Shown here one piece after another: positions 56,030-64,000 of a stretch of 64,000 nt of DNA. The position numbers were made by a program, and so were the translations under genes. Origin of the DNA: Oscillatoria acuminata PCC 6304 (GTDB lineage Bacteria > Cyanobacteriota > Cyanobacteriia > Cyanobacteriales > Laspinemataceae); NCBI RefSeq assembly GCF_000317105.1, contig NC_019693.1, forward strand, positions 7,007,227 to 7,071,226, given 5' to 3'. The notes under the pieces are model-generated. The model ran no database searches. It worked only from the letters and a program-made list of their open reading frames with translations, and was not told the DNA's origin. Every line of letters starts with the position of its first letter. Position 1 is the first letter of the stretch.

Positions 56030-56923
56030 ATGAAACATCACAACAAACTATCTTTGGTTCTGATTTTTACGCTTTCTTTTTTAGCCGGTGGTTCTTCTCG
56101 ATTATTGACCCAGGAGAATCCCGGGGGAATTAGCCAAGCTGCGGGAGATGATTTATTAAGTCAATCGAACTCCACAGATCATTCCGAGTTCAATGTATGG
56201 CATCATCTCCAGTCCCACCAATCTGATAGTTATCATCACTTGTTTGAAAATTTCAAGCGGGCTGTTGATGATGTGCAAACTTTAGATGAAAATGACACAT
56301 CCAACCAACTGTTATCTTTAAAAGAAAATAATGAACAGGAAATTATTCATCGCAAAACTGATGACAATCAAGATGAATTTCTGATGGTAACCTGGACCAA
56401 TCAGAGATTTTATGAAAGTTGGACCGGAGGAGAAACTCCCGTACAATTAGAGCGAACTGTTTGGGTAACGGCAAAACCGGAAGTTTACAATTTTTGTAAT
56501 GTTACCGCCGGGATTGGAAATCATCTAAACCTGAGTCGGAAGATGATGTTAGACCTAAGACTCACTCAATATTTGGGCTTGAAGCCTGAGCCAACTTCCT
56601 CGGATAAAAGCAAAGATGCTTTTGTGGAACTTTGGGTAAAAGCCGAACATATCAAGAGACCCTGTAGCGATCGCAGGATTGACCAGAATAATTGTCAAAT
56701 GGACCCGGCAAAAATTCAAGAAATGATGCAGGAGTTGAGGGTTTCTCAAACTGAATATCCGTTTACGGGGTTAGGTTATGCCTATGACTGGGGGAAACCC
56801 TCTCCGGTGGGACCGAGCGAATTTGTGATAGAAGCAAGCAAAGAGAAGCCTGTAGAAGCAAAAGTTTCTTTAGTTAAAAACACTGAGGAATACTGCAATA
56901 ATCAGGTGATCACAAATCCTTAA
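56030..56923 (+). CDS. Secreted protein of unknown function
   Basis: AGGAGG precedes the ATG. The 297-residue protein has a signal peptide (LSLVLIFTLSFLAGGSSRLL) and no further membrane segment. The mature part is hydrophilic with many Asn, Asp and Glu, a segment EFLMVTWTNQRFYESWTGGE and VWVTAKPEVYNFC, and four cysteines (FCNV, RPCSD, NNCQM, EYCNN) that could form two disulfides in the periplasm. The pattern of a Thr/Trp-rich strand region followed by a helix with Leu spacing does not match any family I know. It is last in the same-strand run, separated by a terminator from the DyP pair, so it may have its own promoter. Confidence 0.7.
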   Translation: MKHHNKLSLVLIFTLSFLAGGSSRLLTQENPGGISQAAGDDLLSQSNSTDHSEFNVWHHLQSHQSDSYHHLFENFKRAVDDVQTLDENDTSNQLLSLKENNEQEIIHRKTDDNQDEFLMVTWTNQRFYESWTGGETPVQLERTVWVTAKPEVYNFCNVTAGIGNHLNLSRKMMLDLRLTQYLGLKPEPTSSDKSKDAFVELWVKAEHIKRPCSDRRIDQNNCQMDPAKIQEMMQELRVSQTEYPFTGLGYAYDWGKPSPVGPSEFVIEASKEKPVEAKVSLVKNTEEYCNNQVITNP

Positions 56924-57329
56924 TGGCAGTCCAACAATTAAAATTTACCTATACTAGAGCGGTTTGGTGGACTCACCCTCAGCCCAAGCCCCTCTCCCGC
57001 TTTGAGCCGCCAACGGGAAAGGGGTGAGGGTTCCTCGCACTAGCTTAGGAACTGCCATATATATGGAGCCTTGCAGGAAGAAGCATCTGGCGACTAATGA
57101 TCAGTAAAATTTGGCAAGGGGAATGAGTGGTTACTGACTGCATTAGCTGATTGTGGGCGATCGCCATCATCCTTTTGCATGGCCCCTCACGACTGAATCC
57201 ACCCATGAGACCCCTGGCTTTCATAAAGTAGAGAGCCCCATCGCCAACCCTAATATAATCAATAAAAACGGCTCTGCAAACAGCAGAGCCGAAAGACGAA
57301 ACAACAGAGGAGCGAAACCGGAAAACTAT
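56924..57329. other. Gene-free region with palindromic element and acsF terminator
   Basis: An element at about 56951-57030 (AGCGGTTTGGTGGACTCACC, then GCCCAAGCCCCTCTCCC) belongs to the same dispersed family as the hairpin at 10072-10122. No gene is seen. Confidence 0.7.
57264..57291 (-). terminator. Intrinsic terminator of acsF
   Basis: CGGCTCTGC (57269-57277) and GCAGAGCCG (57283-57291) form a 9-bp stem; on the minus strand it is followed by TTTTTATT. It lies about 40 bp past the acsF stop. Confidence 0.85.
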
Positions 57330-58406
57330 CTAGTGAGCCAACCCTTGTTCTGCGGTTTTATCAATAGGCTTCAACAAATAAAGCCGCACGATTTGCCAGA
57401 CAGTTGAGATGTAAAGGGGTAGCTTCTGGAAAAACTGCACGATCTTAGGCTGGTTAGAACCTGCGATTTCTGCTATTTTAGCATTATTTTGCGTGCAAGT
57501 ATCCAATCGAGCAAAGAACTCTGGATGATCGACATCCAAAATTACCGGGAAAACCCGTCCCGCATTTTCATTGGTCTTGCGGATGACGTGAATATCATAC
57601 TCACGCGCATCGAGACCGAGCACCGCGTAGAATCCGGAACGCTGAATATCATTCAAAAACATGGTAGCAAAAACCGAGAGCAAAAAGAAACGGCTCCACA
57701 GTTTTGCTTTCCAATCGTTTAAGATTTCAGGCTGGGCCTTCATCACGGCATCAAAGAAATCGCCGTGGCGGTTTTCATCCTGACACCAGTTCTCAAAGAA
57801 CCGGAAAATCGGATAAATCCGATGTTCAGGATGCGCTTCCAAGTGCCGATAAATCGTGATATAGCGCCAATACCCAATTTTTTCCGATAAATAGGTCGCG
57901 TAGAAGATGAATTTCGGCTTAAAAAAGGTGTATTTTTTACTTTTGGTCAAAAATCCCAAATCCAGGGAGAGCTTGAAGTCACTCATCGCCTTGTTCAGGA
58001 ATCCGGCGTGACGCGCCTCATCCCGAGACATCAGCAAAAAGCACTCCGCTAGAACCGGATTTTTGCCTTTGAGCTTGCGTGCCAGTTCCTTGTAGAGAAG
58101 AAACCCAGAAAACTCAGCGGTGCAAGAGCGTTCCAGAAATTCGATGAACAGTTGACGAGTTTCCCCATCAATTCCATCCCAAGATTGGTTGAACTCTTCA
58201 TCCCGAACGAAGTGGTGCCGGTTGTAGTCGGCGCGGAACTCTTCGAGAATGGCTTGGAGTTCGTCTTCGTTGGGGGAGATGTCCATCCGCGCCATCTCAT
58301 CAAAGTCCGTGGTGTAGAAGCGCGGCGTCAGGATGGTGTCCTTGGCGGGAGCTTTAACTCCCGGGCGGATTTCTTCAAACGCAGGTTTCTTTAGGGAATC
58401 TACCAT
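57330..58406 (-). CDS. acsF: Mg-protoporphyrin IX monomethyl ester (oxidative) cyclase
   Basis: The 358-residue protein is a full-length AcsF/ChlE-type aerobic cyclase. Di-iron ligands are seen in [32 protein letters not shown] (ExxH) and [16 protein letters not shown] (ExxH). The enzyme forms the fifth (isocyclic) ring of chlorophyll with O2, at the thylakoid or plasma membrane, usually with Ycf54. N-terminus [20 protein letters not shown] and the C-terminal [20 protein letters not shown] fit cyanobacterial orthologues. No anaerobic bchE-like or second cyclase gene is beside it. Monocistronic with a clear terminator; 410 bp upstream is free of genes. Confidence 0.97.
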   Translation of the reverse strand: MVDSLKKPAFEEIRPGVKAPAKDTILTPRFYTTDFDEMARMDISPNEDELQAILEEFRADYNRHHFVRDEEFNQSWDGIDGETRQLFIEFLERSCTAEFSGFLLYKELARKLKGKNPVLAECFLLMSRDEARHAGFLNKAMSDFKLSLDLGFLTKSKKYTFFKPKFIFYATYLSEKIGYWRYITIYRHLEAHPEHRIYPIFRFFENWCQDENRHGDFFDAVMKAQPEILNDWKAKLWSRFFLLSVFATMFLNDIQRSGFYAVLGLDAREYDIHVIRKTNENAGRVFPVILDVDHPEFFARLDTCTQNNAKIAEIAGSNQPKIVQFFQKLPLYISTVWQIVRLYLLKPIDKTAEQGLAH

Positions 58407-58817
58407 AGGTGTAGGTGAGGGTGATGTTATAGCTGATTTGCTTTAGGCGAGGTGGAGACCGACTCAGAAGCTACGCGAATGGCGCGACTTCTCTAATGCG
58501 GATCGCTCGGCATTTTTATGAATGATGCCTGGTTACGAAATCCAGTCTACCAGGGTATGAGACTTTGGGAACAGTCCAAAGCGTTAAAATTCACAAACCC
58601 ACGTCAATTTTTGTAAAGTTGGCGGTAAAAATTCTCCAGGGAACAGCCCTGAGTGGAGAAGAAGGGATTGAGAGGCGGGCTGTTTGAGGCTCCCCGCGCT
58701 GGGGAAGGGGTTTAGTCAGGCATCCGGGACGGGTGAGGATTCCCCCGAGGAGAACAAGCATCTTGAGGGGGAGTTGTGCCAACATGAAAGTACAGGCATC
58801 ACTATCGCTTATTGTTT
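58407..58817. other. Gene-free divergent promoter region
   Basis: This 411-bp gap separates acsF (minus) and the kinase gene (plus) and should hold both promoters. I see no further gene or strong repeat in it. Confidence 0.5.
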
Positions 58818-60269
58818 ATGAGTTTCTGCCTAAATCCTCAGTGTCAGAAGCCCCAGAACCAGGATGGGGCGCAATATTGTGCCAATTGTGGCGCTAGGTT
58901 AAGGTTGGGCGATCGCTACCGTGCCATCCAACCGATCGCGGCGGGTGGTTTTGGCAGAACTTTCCTGGCGATCGACGAATACAAACCCTCCAAACCCCGC
59001 TGCGTCATCAAACAATTCCATCCCGACGCCAAAATCAGCAGCAATTCTTCGCCTAAAGCCTCCCAACTCTTCCGCCAAGAAGCCATCCAACTCGAACAAC
59101 TGGGACAACATCCCCAAATTCCTGACTTGTTCGCCACCTTTGAACAGGAGGGACGGCAATATTTAGTCCAGGAATTCATCGATGGACAAAATCTGGCAGA
59201 GGAACTGGCCCTATTGGGTCCGTTCAGCGACTCCCAGATTCGCCAACTGTTAAATAACTTACTCCCCGTCTTGCAATATGTCCACGATCGCCAAGTCATT
59301 CACCGAGATATCAAACCCGAAAATATCATTCGGCGGCGTAGTGACGGACAGCTTATTTTAGTAGACTTTGGTTCCGCCAAAGCTGTCACCGGCACTAGTT
59401 TAGGCCGAAGCGCTACCGTCATTGGCAGTGCTGGATATGCAGCCCCTGAACAGGCGATCGGGAAACCCACTTTTGCCAGTGATCTCTACAGTCTAGGAAT
59501 CACCTGCATCCATTTGATGACCCAAATCGACCCCTTTGAACTCTTCGACTCCCGAGAAGGGGCCTGGGTCTGGCCGGATTACCTCGTCGATAATCCCGTC
59601 AGCGATTCCTTGCGGCGGGTCCTAGACAAAATGCTGCAACAGCCCCTGTCTCGGCGCTATAGTTCCGTCACCCAGGTCCTGGCTGATTTAAACCGCCCCG
59701 TATCCGCCCCGAAACCCACACTCCCCCCCCCAAAGAATGCCTTGTCATCAGTGGAGGAGTTAGGGCAGCAAATGACTCGCTTGCAGCAAGAAAAATCCGT
59801 CAGACTCGGCGTTAGTTACCTGTTATGGATGGCAGGCTTTTTTGGAGTGGGGGGCCTGCATCGGTTTTATAACGGCAAATACGTCACCGGAGTCCTGTGG
59901 TTTTGTACCTGGAACTTATTCTTTTTAGGTCAAATGGTGGATGCGTTTATTCTGCCAGGGATGGTGAATAAATACGAAGACAAAATGAGAAAAAAACTCG
60001 GGATCTCAGCCACCGGAGTCCCCTTAGCGCCCCAAAATTCGATTAGCCAAACCGTCAACCTGCAAACCCAAGATCAACTCATGATCGCCCTGGTGAGAGC
60101 CGCCCAAGCCCGAGGGGGCTGCCTTTCCGTCACCCAAGCGGTGATGGACACCAACCGGGGCTTTAGCGAAGTCGAACAAGCCCTCACCCAGATGGTTTCC
60201 GCCGGTTATGTCAGCGTAGAAAACGACCCCGTTACCGGAGTCGTCATCTATCGTTTCAACGAATTGTGA
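58818..60269 (+). CDS. Ser/Thr protein kinase with zinc ribbon, TM2 domain and C-terminal winged-helix-like region
   Basis: The ATG at 58818 is chosen over the upstream TTG. The 483-residue protein begins with a zinc ribbon (CLNPQCQKPQNQDGAQYCAN, CxxxxC...CxxC). The kinase domain spans about 30-290 with the Gly loop IAAGGFGRTF, catalytic Lys in CVIKQF, HRDIKPENI, DFGSAK and AAPEQA. After a linker come two membrane segments with the TM2 pattern (GLHRFYNGKYVTGVLWFCTW). The last 65 residues (LMIALVRAAQARGGCLSVTQ onward) look like a winged helix. Cyanobacterial Hanks kinases of this type are common, but this exact set of four parts is distinctive. Substrate unknown. Confidence 0.9.
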   Translation: MSFCLNPQCQKPQNQDGAQYCANCGARLRLGDRYRAIQPIAAGGFGRTFLAIDEYKPSKPRCVIKQFHPDAKISSNSSPKASQLFRQEAIQLEQLGQHPQIPDLFATFEQEGRQYLVQEFIDGQNLAEELALLGPFSDSQIRQLLNNLLPVLQYVHDRQVIHRDIKPENIIRRRSDGQLILVDFGSAKAVTGTSLGRSATVIGSAGYAAPEQAIGKPTFASDLYSLGITCIHLMTQIDPFELFDSREGAWVWPDYLVDNPVSDSLRRVLDKMLQQPLSRRYSSVTQVLADLNRPVSAPKPTLPPPKNALSSVEELGQQMTRLQQEKSVRLGVSYLLWMAGFFGVGGLHRFYNGKYVTGVLWFCTWNLFFLGQMVDAFILPGMVNKYEDKMRKKLGISATGVPLAPQNSISQTVNLQTQDQLMIALVRAAQARGGCLSVTQAVMDTNRGFSEVEQALTQMVSAGYVSVENDPVTGVVIYRFNEL

Positions 60270-60271
60270 TT

Positions 60272-60381
60272 GGGAGCATCTCAAGAAGGCAAAGAGACCT
60301 AACCCCCCAGCCCCCTTCCCTACGAGGGAAGGGGGAGCAAGAGGTATAAATTCCCCTTTTAGGCAAAATTGAGATGCTCCC
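60272..60381. repeat. Palindromic element, family A copy 5
   Basis: Begins GGGAGCATCTCAA two bases after the kinase gene stop and ends TTGAGATGCTCCC, with the centre ACCCCCCAGCCCCCTTCCC. As with copy 1 it sits directly at a stop codon. Confidence 0.85.
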
Positions 60382-60404
60382 TTGTAATTAACCCATTGTG
60401 AGGA

Positions 60405-61103
60405 CTAATTCCGAGTCACCCACTTTTGAGCCGTCAGTCTTTGCACGACATAAAAGACCAACCCATCTAGGTCAATCTTGCGTTCGTCAATCAAGAATGG
60501 CTCTAAGGTACTCGGTTGGCTTACCCGCTCAAAGCAGGAAAACGCTCTAGGTCCTTTGATATCCTCCGTGGGGAAATAAACCCGGAAATGACGGGATCCG
60601 CCCAACCAGTCCCCCTTGACCTGCGCCCAGCTTTCCTCCGAGGTAAACCCGGGCAGGGTCACTTTTTGCTTGGCCCAGGCGATTTCTAAGTCCTCAATCC
60701 CCTTTTGGGCGAGGGCTGTTTTCAAGGCCGGGATATAATCCTGTTCGATGAACTCCGCAAAGGGCTTATCTTCTAATGCCGGAGGCTTGGCCTTTTTCGC
60801 TGCCGCCCCTGCGGGTTTAGCATCCCCTGCTTTAGCTGCATTCCCGGGGGGTTTGGCAGCACCGGCTTTGGCTGCCGGTTGTTTAGCTTTGGGTTCTGCT
60901 GCCGCATTCGGGTTTTCTTGCGGGTTAGCACTCGCCGGATCAGGCGTGTTTGCCGTTGGCATATCCGTTGCTTCGGGTTCGTTGGTACTCGGTGCCTGCT
61001 TTTTAGAGGCAGGTGGAGTAACCGATTCTCCCGCAGTCGGATTCGCCGGTGGAGTCGGCGGATTGTTCGATGCTTCCTCTGGCTTAGGTTTGTCTGGTGA
61101 CAT
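60405..61103 (-). CDS. DUF2996 family protein
   Basis: The 232-residue protein has a long disordered N-terminus rich in Pro, Ala, Lys and Glu (residues 1 to about 108) and a C-terminal domain of about 120 residues, KPFAEFIEQDYIPALKTALA through GPRAFSCFERVSQPSTLEPF and VFYVVQRLTAQKWVTRN. This domain matches DUF2996, conserved in cyanobacteria and plastids, with unknown biochemical role. No signal peptide. It starts 13 bp after the stop of the upstream minus-strand gene, so the two are probably one transcript. Confidence 0.82.
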   Translation of the reverse strand: MSPDKPKPEEASNNPPTPPANPTAGESVTPPASKKQAPSTNEPEATDMPTANTPDPASANPQENPNAAAEPKAKQPAAKAGAAKPPGNAAKAGDAKPAGAAAKKAKPPALEDKPFAEFIEQDYIPALKTALAQKGIEDLEIAWAKQKVTLPGFTSEESWAQVKGDWLGGSRHFRVYFPTEDIKGPRAFSCFERVSQPSTLEPFLIDERKIDLDGLVFYVVQRLTAQKWVTRN

Positions 61104-61116
61104 GGTTTATCCTCAA

Positions 61117-62004
61117 TTAAATCTCGGCAACGGCTCGTTCAATCAACCGATGAGCGAGGGTTTGAATCCCTGTATGCTCATAGTAATTGGTGGACATATC
61201 CAAGAACGCTGCTAAATAGTCCAACTTATCATCGGATATTTCGATAAATTGCTGAAGGTTGTTGGCAACTTTTTGAGGGGTTAATCCGCGAGAGGCGACG
61301 AAGCTATTCATCCAGCCGGAGGTGGAGGCGAAACTTTCCCCAATAAAGCCCAGTTGACCCGCCGCATTTCCCCCAGGAATCATGGTACTGAGCTTTTTAA
61401 ACATTCCATTTTCTTGCAAGTCCCCAGGGTTCAGTCCGCTGATTACGGATTGGGCTTTCATGACAAAGTTAGGACCTAGGGGAATCAACCCATCGAAGCA
61501 GACGAGGGCCGCCATCCGCATCAGGGATTCGCCGCTGTAGTTGCCGAGGGATTTGACAAAATCGCCGATGCTGTCCCCGGGGATGCCGTTGATTTGGCAA
61601 AAGGCAATTAATTCGGCGACAACTTTCAAGGAAAGGTCAATGGTTTGCGCTTTGTCGGCTCGGGGGGTAATTTTGTTGAGGAAACCGAGTAAGCCGATTT
61701 TTTCTCCGACTTTGTTGGCGAGGGCGGCTGCACCCAGGGTTCCCCCAAAACTATCGACGGTTTGGTAGATCCAGAGGGCGCGTTGATAGCCTTGGGATTT
61801 GTCGTTGTAGAGATGGATGGCACGATCGCCAATTTGTTGGATCACGGCTTGGTCCGTTACGCCAGTGACGCTTTTAATGGTGTTTTCAAACCCCACGAGG
61901 TTATTCCACTGACCGGGAACGACAAAATCGAGGGCGCGCAGGGAGTGAACGGTGAGGTTATTGGTGGGGAGTTCGTCAACCAACTGGAAGATTGTTTTGC
62001 TCAC
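61117..62004 (-). CDS. Conserved cyanobacterial protein of unknown function
   Basis: The 295-residue protein (MSKTIFQLVDELPTNNLTVH) is mostly helical with hydrophobic but not clearly membrane-spanning segments such as LRALDFVVPGQWNNLVGFEN and MRMAALVCFDGLIPLGPNFV. No catalytic motif, signal peptide or known domain is visible. It is the middle gene of a minus-strand run between a predicted lipoprotein (98 bp upstream) and the DUF2996 gene (13 bp downstream), which suggests co-expression. Real gene status is supported by length, by the close spacing and by protein-like composition. No function is proposed. Confidence 0.75.
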   Translation of the reverse strand: MSKTIFQLVDELPTNNLTVHSLRALDFVVPGQWNNLVGFENTIKSVTGVTDQAVIQQIGDRAIHLYNDKSQGYQRALWIYQTVDSFGGTLGAAALANKVGEKIGLLGFLNKITPRADKAQTIDLSLKVVAELIAFCQINGIPGDSIGDFVKSLGNYSGESLMRMAALVCFDGLIPLGPNFVMKAQSVISGLNPGDLQENGMFKKLSTMIPGGNAAGQLGFIGESFASTSGWMNSFVASRGLTPQKVANNLQQFIEISDDKLDYLAAFLDMSTNYYEHTGIQTLAHRLIERAVAEI

Positions 62005-62102
62005 AGGAGTCTCCTAGTGTAGGGGAATTAGGTGAATGGGAATTTTGGCGGGTGTAAGTTACGCTATCGGCGATCGCTTAGTCTTTGAACGGGGAATTTC
62101 TA

Positions 62103-62612
62103 TTATTTCAGTTGCTGGAGTCCGTTGAGATCGAACTGCCGCAACCAGGTTTCGCGATCGCTGGCGGTAAAGGCGGGATTTCGAGATTGGATTTTCACTT
62201 GAAAGCGATCGCCCACCAGAATCGCTGTATCGTTCGGCGTCAAAGAAGAAGAAGGATATCCCCCCACTTGGGTGTTACTCTGCTGGAATTTCGTCACCGC
62301 ACTGGGATTGGTGACAGTATCAGAAATGGATAACATCGCCATATCTTGGTTCCCTTGTTGCAATTTTGCCTCGGCAAACCCCTCTTTTTCTTGGGTATAG
62401 ACGAGACTGTATCCACCACTGGCTGAGGGAAATAGGCGGTTAAAGGAACTACCAGGGACGGGTTGACCCGCTGCGCTGGTGACTTCCGTGCTTTGTTGCT
62501 GTGCTCCATCCCACCGCGAAGGTTCCTGGGCATCATTGCAAGCGCCCACAAGCAGTAACAATCCCAAGCAAGATGAGAGTAAAATCTGACGCAGACGAGG
62601 TAATTTCATCAT
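62103..62612 (-). CDS. Predicted lipoprotein of unknown function
   Basis: The 169-residue protein has a lipoprotein signal (ILLSSCLGLLLLVGAC), with the lipobox LVGAC placing Cys25 as the acylated residue. The mature part contains SFNRLFPSASGGYSLVYTQE, MAMLSISDTVTNPSAV and DRFQVKIQSRNPAFTASDRE, consistent with a small beta-rich periplasmic domain. The second Met (KLPRLR) may be the true start. No named family is recognised. First gene of the minus-strand run with the next two genes. Confidence 0.75.
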   Translation of the reverse strand: MMKLPRLRQILLSSCLGLLLLVGACNDAQEPSRWDGAQQQSTEVTSAAGQPVPGSSFNRLFPSASGGYSLVYTQEKEGFAEAKLQQGNQDMAMLSISDTVTNPSAVTKFQQSNTQVGGYPSSSLTPNDTAILVGDRFQVKIQSRNPAFTASDRETWLRQFDLNGLQQLK

Positions 62613-63326
62613 TTTCTTTTAGTGTTCTGTTTTGAACTCTAGGTAATATCTGCCATTTTACTGGGGATTTCTCCTGGATACCGGAGTAGCTTTGGCGATC
62701 AGCGTAGCAAAAACCCGCACCCTGAAGGGTGGGGCTACACAGACGAAGCCCGCCTGCGCGGGCTAAGGGAACTCCAAAAAATAAAATATCCAAAACGTTC
62801 GTTCGTAGGATCAACGGTGTAGCCCCGTCAATGTAGGGGCGCAATGCGCAGGCCCCTAGGGGCCTGCGCATTGCGCCCCTACAGATAGATACCTTCCTTT
62901 CAGTTGAACGGTTGGATGATACCAAATCCGGTTGGTAAAAGTCAGTTTTCGCTTTGACGCCGCGCAGGCGGGCTTTGTCAGTGTAGCCCCACCCTTCAGG
63001 GTGTGGGTTTTTATAGACCTTTGATAACCGAATTCCGTATGATTTATATTTTGCAATCCCCTAAGAGCAAAAATCCGCACCCTCAAGGATGCGGGTTTTT
63101 ATAGAGCTTTGAAAACAGGATTGGGTAGGAGTTAGGTCTGTGATCCGGATGCGCGAATAGAATCTGAGAGTTACGAAGGCACGATTCAGCTTAGGATATT
63201 AAAAAGCGGACTTACGGGATTGGCTGTTATGCACTCTAGGCTATGGGTGAGCAGTCTTGATCTGAACCGATTGAGTACAACCGTAAGTCCAGTTCAAGTC
63301 AAGTCCCTCGTACTCTTACGTCGTTG
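62613..63326. repeat. Repeat-rich gene-free region with family B elements
   Basis: Family B copies are at 62700-62768 (CCGCACCCTGAAGGGTGGGG, then AAGCCCGCCTGCGCGGGCTA), 62922-63020 and 63060-63110. A perfect 52-bp palindrome lies between them. Near 63205-63290 an inverted pair GGACTTACGG and CCGTAAGTCC marks another element. No gene is seen. Confidence 0.8.
62832..62883. repeat. Perfect 52-bp palindrome without loop
   Basis: The left arm 62832-62857 (starting TGTAGGGGCGCAATGCGCAG) is exactly complementary to the right arm 62858-62883 (ending CATTGCGCCCCTACA), with no central spacer. Confidence 0.95.
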
Positions 63327-63860
63327 ATGGATATTATCGAGTTTTTCCAACACAGTGCCGGGAAGTGGTTTTCCCAACGAACCTGTCAAGATCTCCCTGG
63401 GGTCAAATCGGTCGCAGGCACAACCGACCTTTGGCTGGATGCCTTGTCATCGGAGGACCCCGAGGCGATCGCCCTTTGCCAAGAGTATGGCATCGATCCG
63501 GCAGAAGCATTAGCTGGGGTGCGGATTCGCTGGGAAAATAAACCCATCGACCTTGAACCGAAACAATCCGGTTCAACGGTCCTAGTGGCGATCTCCAATG
63601 GTTCACAGCCGACTGAAGGCCGGTTACTACGAAAATCGACTACTTCTGATGAATTACCCATTCAGAGTCGTTACATCATTGGCAGTGATGATGTGGTGAC
63701 GTTCATTGCTGAATCTGAAGATCTCTACGAAGAAGAACGCATCTGGTATGCCAGTGATAATTTGCGCCTAAGAACCCATGTTGTCAAGCGATCGGATGGC
63801 TTCAGTCTCGCTTCTTTCTACAGTGAAATTCGCATGGGCGGCACACCCAAGCCATCTTAA
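63327..63860 (+). CDS. cpcS: CpcS/CpeS-type phycobiliprotein bilin lyase
   Basis: The ATG at 63327 is preferred over the TTG one codon earlier. The 177-residue protein begins MDIIEFFQHSAGKWFSQRTC and contains AGVRIRWENKP, GRLLRKST, SRYIIGSDDVVTFIAESEDL and EERIWYASDNLRLRTHVVKR. This is the lipocalin-like S-type lyase family that attaches phycocyanobilin (or phycoerythrobilin) to the Cys84-equivalent of phycobiliprotein subunits. The terminal SEIRMG is characteristic. The exact S/U subtype (CpcS, CpcU or CpeS) needs a tree. It links this end of the window to phycobilisome assembly, opposite to the nblB-type gene at 10.5 kb. Confidence 0.88.
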   Translation: MDIIEFFQHSAGKWFSQRTCQDLPGVKSVAGTTDLWLDALSSEDPEAIALCQEYGIDPAEALAGVRIRWENKPIDLEPKQSGSTVLVAISNGSQPTEGRLLRKSTTSDELPIQSRYIIGSDDVVTFIAESEDLYEEERIWYASDNLRLRTHVVKRSDGFSLASFYSEIRMGGTPKPS

Positions 63861-63878
63861 CCCCAGTCCCACCCCCAG

Positions 63879-64000
63879 TCAGGAACTGCTGAAGTCGGGA
63901 CGTTGAACGGGGATTTTTGGAGCAGAAGAAGGGGAGGATTTAGGGGGGAGATTGGGGTTGTTTTTGGGAGACGGCTTTGAGCTTGGAGTAGAAATCCGAG
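63879..64000 (-). CDS. C-terminal end of an unidentified protein (runs off the window)
   Basis: One minus-strand frame is open from the right edge to a TGA at 63879-63881 and reads RISTPSSKPSPKNNPNLPPK, then APKIPVQRPDFSSS. A Pro/Ser-rich linker with a short charged end is plausible as a protein tail. It is convergent with the cpcS-type gene, 18 bp away. Other frames are open here too, so the call is tentative. Confidence 0.4.
   Translation of the reverse strand, partial: RISTPSSKPSPKNNPNLPPKSSPSSAPKIPVQRPDFSSS

Noticed and set aside
60748-61215. Plus-strand Ala/Gly-rich frame of 155 codons
   Set aside because: It is the antisense of the Pro/Ala/Lys-rich DUF2996 protein and has no ribosome-binding site.

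Overview
The window is chromosomal DNA of a filamentous (Oscillatoriales-type) cyanobacterium. Photosystem genes (psaD, psbA), the chlorophyll cyclase acsF, an nblB-like phycobilisome-turnover gene and a CpcS-type bilin lyase fix the phylum. The palindrome GCGATCGC (HIP1) is scattered throughout, and intergenic DNA is full of short palindromic elements. The genus is not certain from sequence alone.

Left part (1-31 kb): mostly housekeeping and signalling genes with little operon structure. In order: the 5' part of trpE, psaD, a DICT-GAF histidine kinase, a plasmid-like module (small ribbon-helix-helix gene divergent from a long coiled-coil gene preceded by three 31-bp tandem repeats), two copies of a duplicated gene (the second broken by a stop codon), a GH29 alpha-L-fucosidase, a CcbP-like calcium-binding protein, an orphan Fur box, nblB, an MFS symporter, a phosphoribosyltransferase, an AEC permease, three membrane or envelope metalloproteases/peptidases, an MBL-fold hydrolase, aroC, a 1260-residue multi-PAS histidine kinase, psbA divergent from cofG, a cpdA-type phosphodiesterase, tRNA-Cys and a beta-rich envelope protein.

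Middle (31-37.6 kb): a 4.2-kb CRISPR array of 58 repeats with no cas gene in the window. The leader is on the left and three decayed repeats are on the right. A degenerate copy of the 3' half of tRNA-Cys lies just beyond the array, so the array sits between the intact tRNA-Cys and a tRNA-Cys fragment. After it comes 1.7 kb with no convincing gene.

Right-middle (37.6-57 kb): the most unusual region. An ECF-like sigma factor with a long C-terminal extension is followed by twelve same-strand genes: GH63-type glucosidase, GMC dehydrogenase with a CxxxxxCxxxC motif, ferritin-like (VioB-type) protein, FAD-sorbitol-dehydrogenase small subunit, secreted pentapeptide protein, secreted IolE-like TIM barrel, NTF2-like protein, a second sugar isomerase/epimerase, a copper-radical (galactose/glyoxal oxidase-like) oxidase, two tandem DyP peroxidases and a secreted protein of unknown function. 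Together they look like a carbohydrate-oxidising pathway in which one enzyme makes H2O2 and the two peroxidases could use it. I do not recognise it as a described system.

Right end (57-64 kb): acsF, a Ser/Thr kinase fused to a TM2 domain, a three-gene minus-strand run (lipoprotein, conserved unknown, DUF2996), a repeat-rich gap holding a 52-bp perfect palindrome, a cpcS-type lyase and the end of one more gene.
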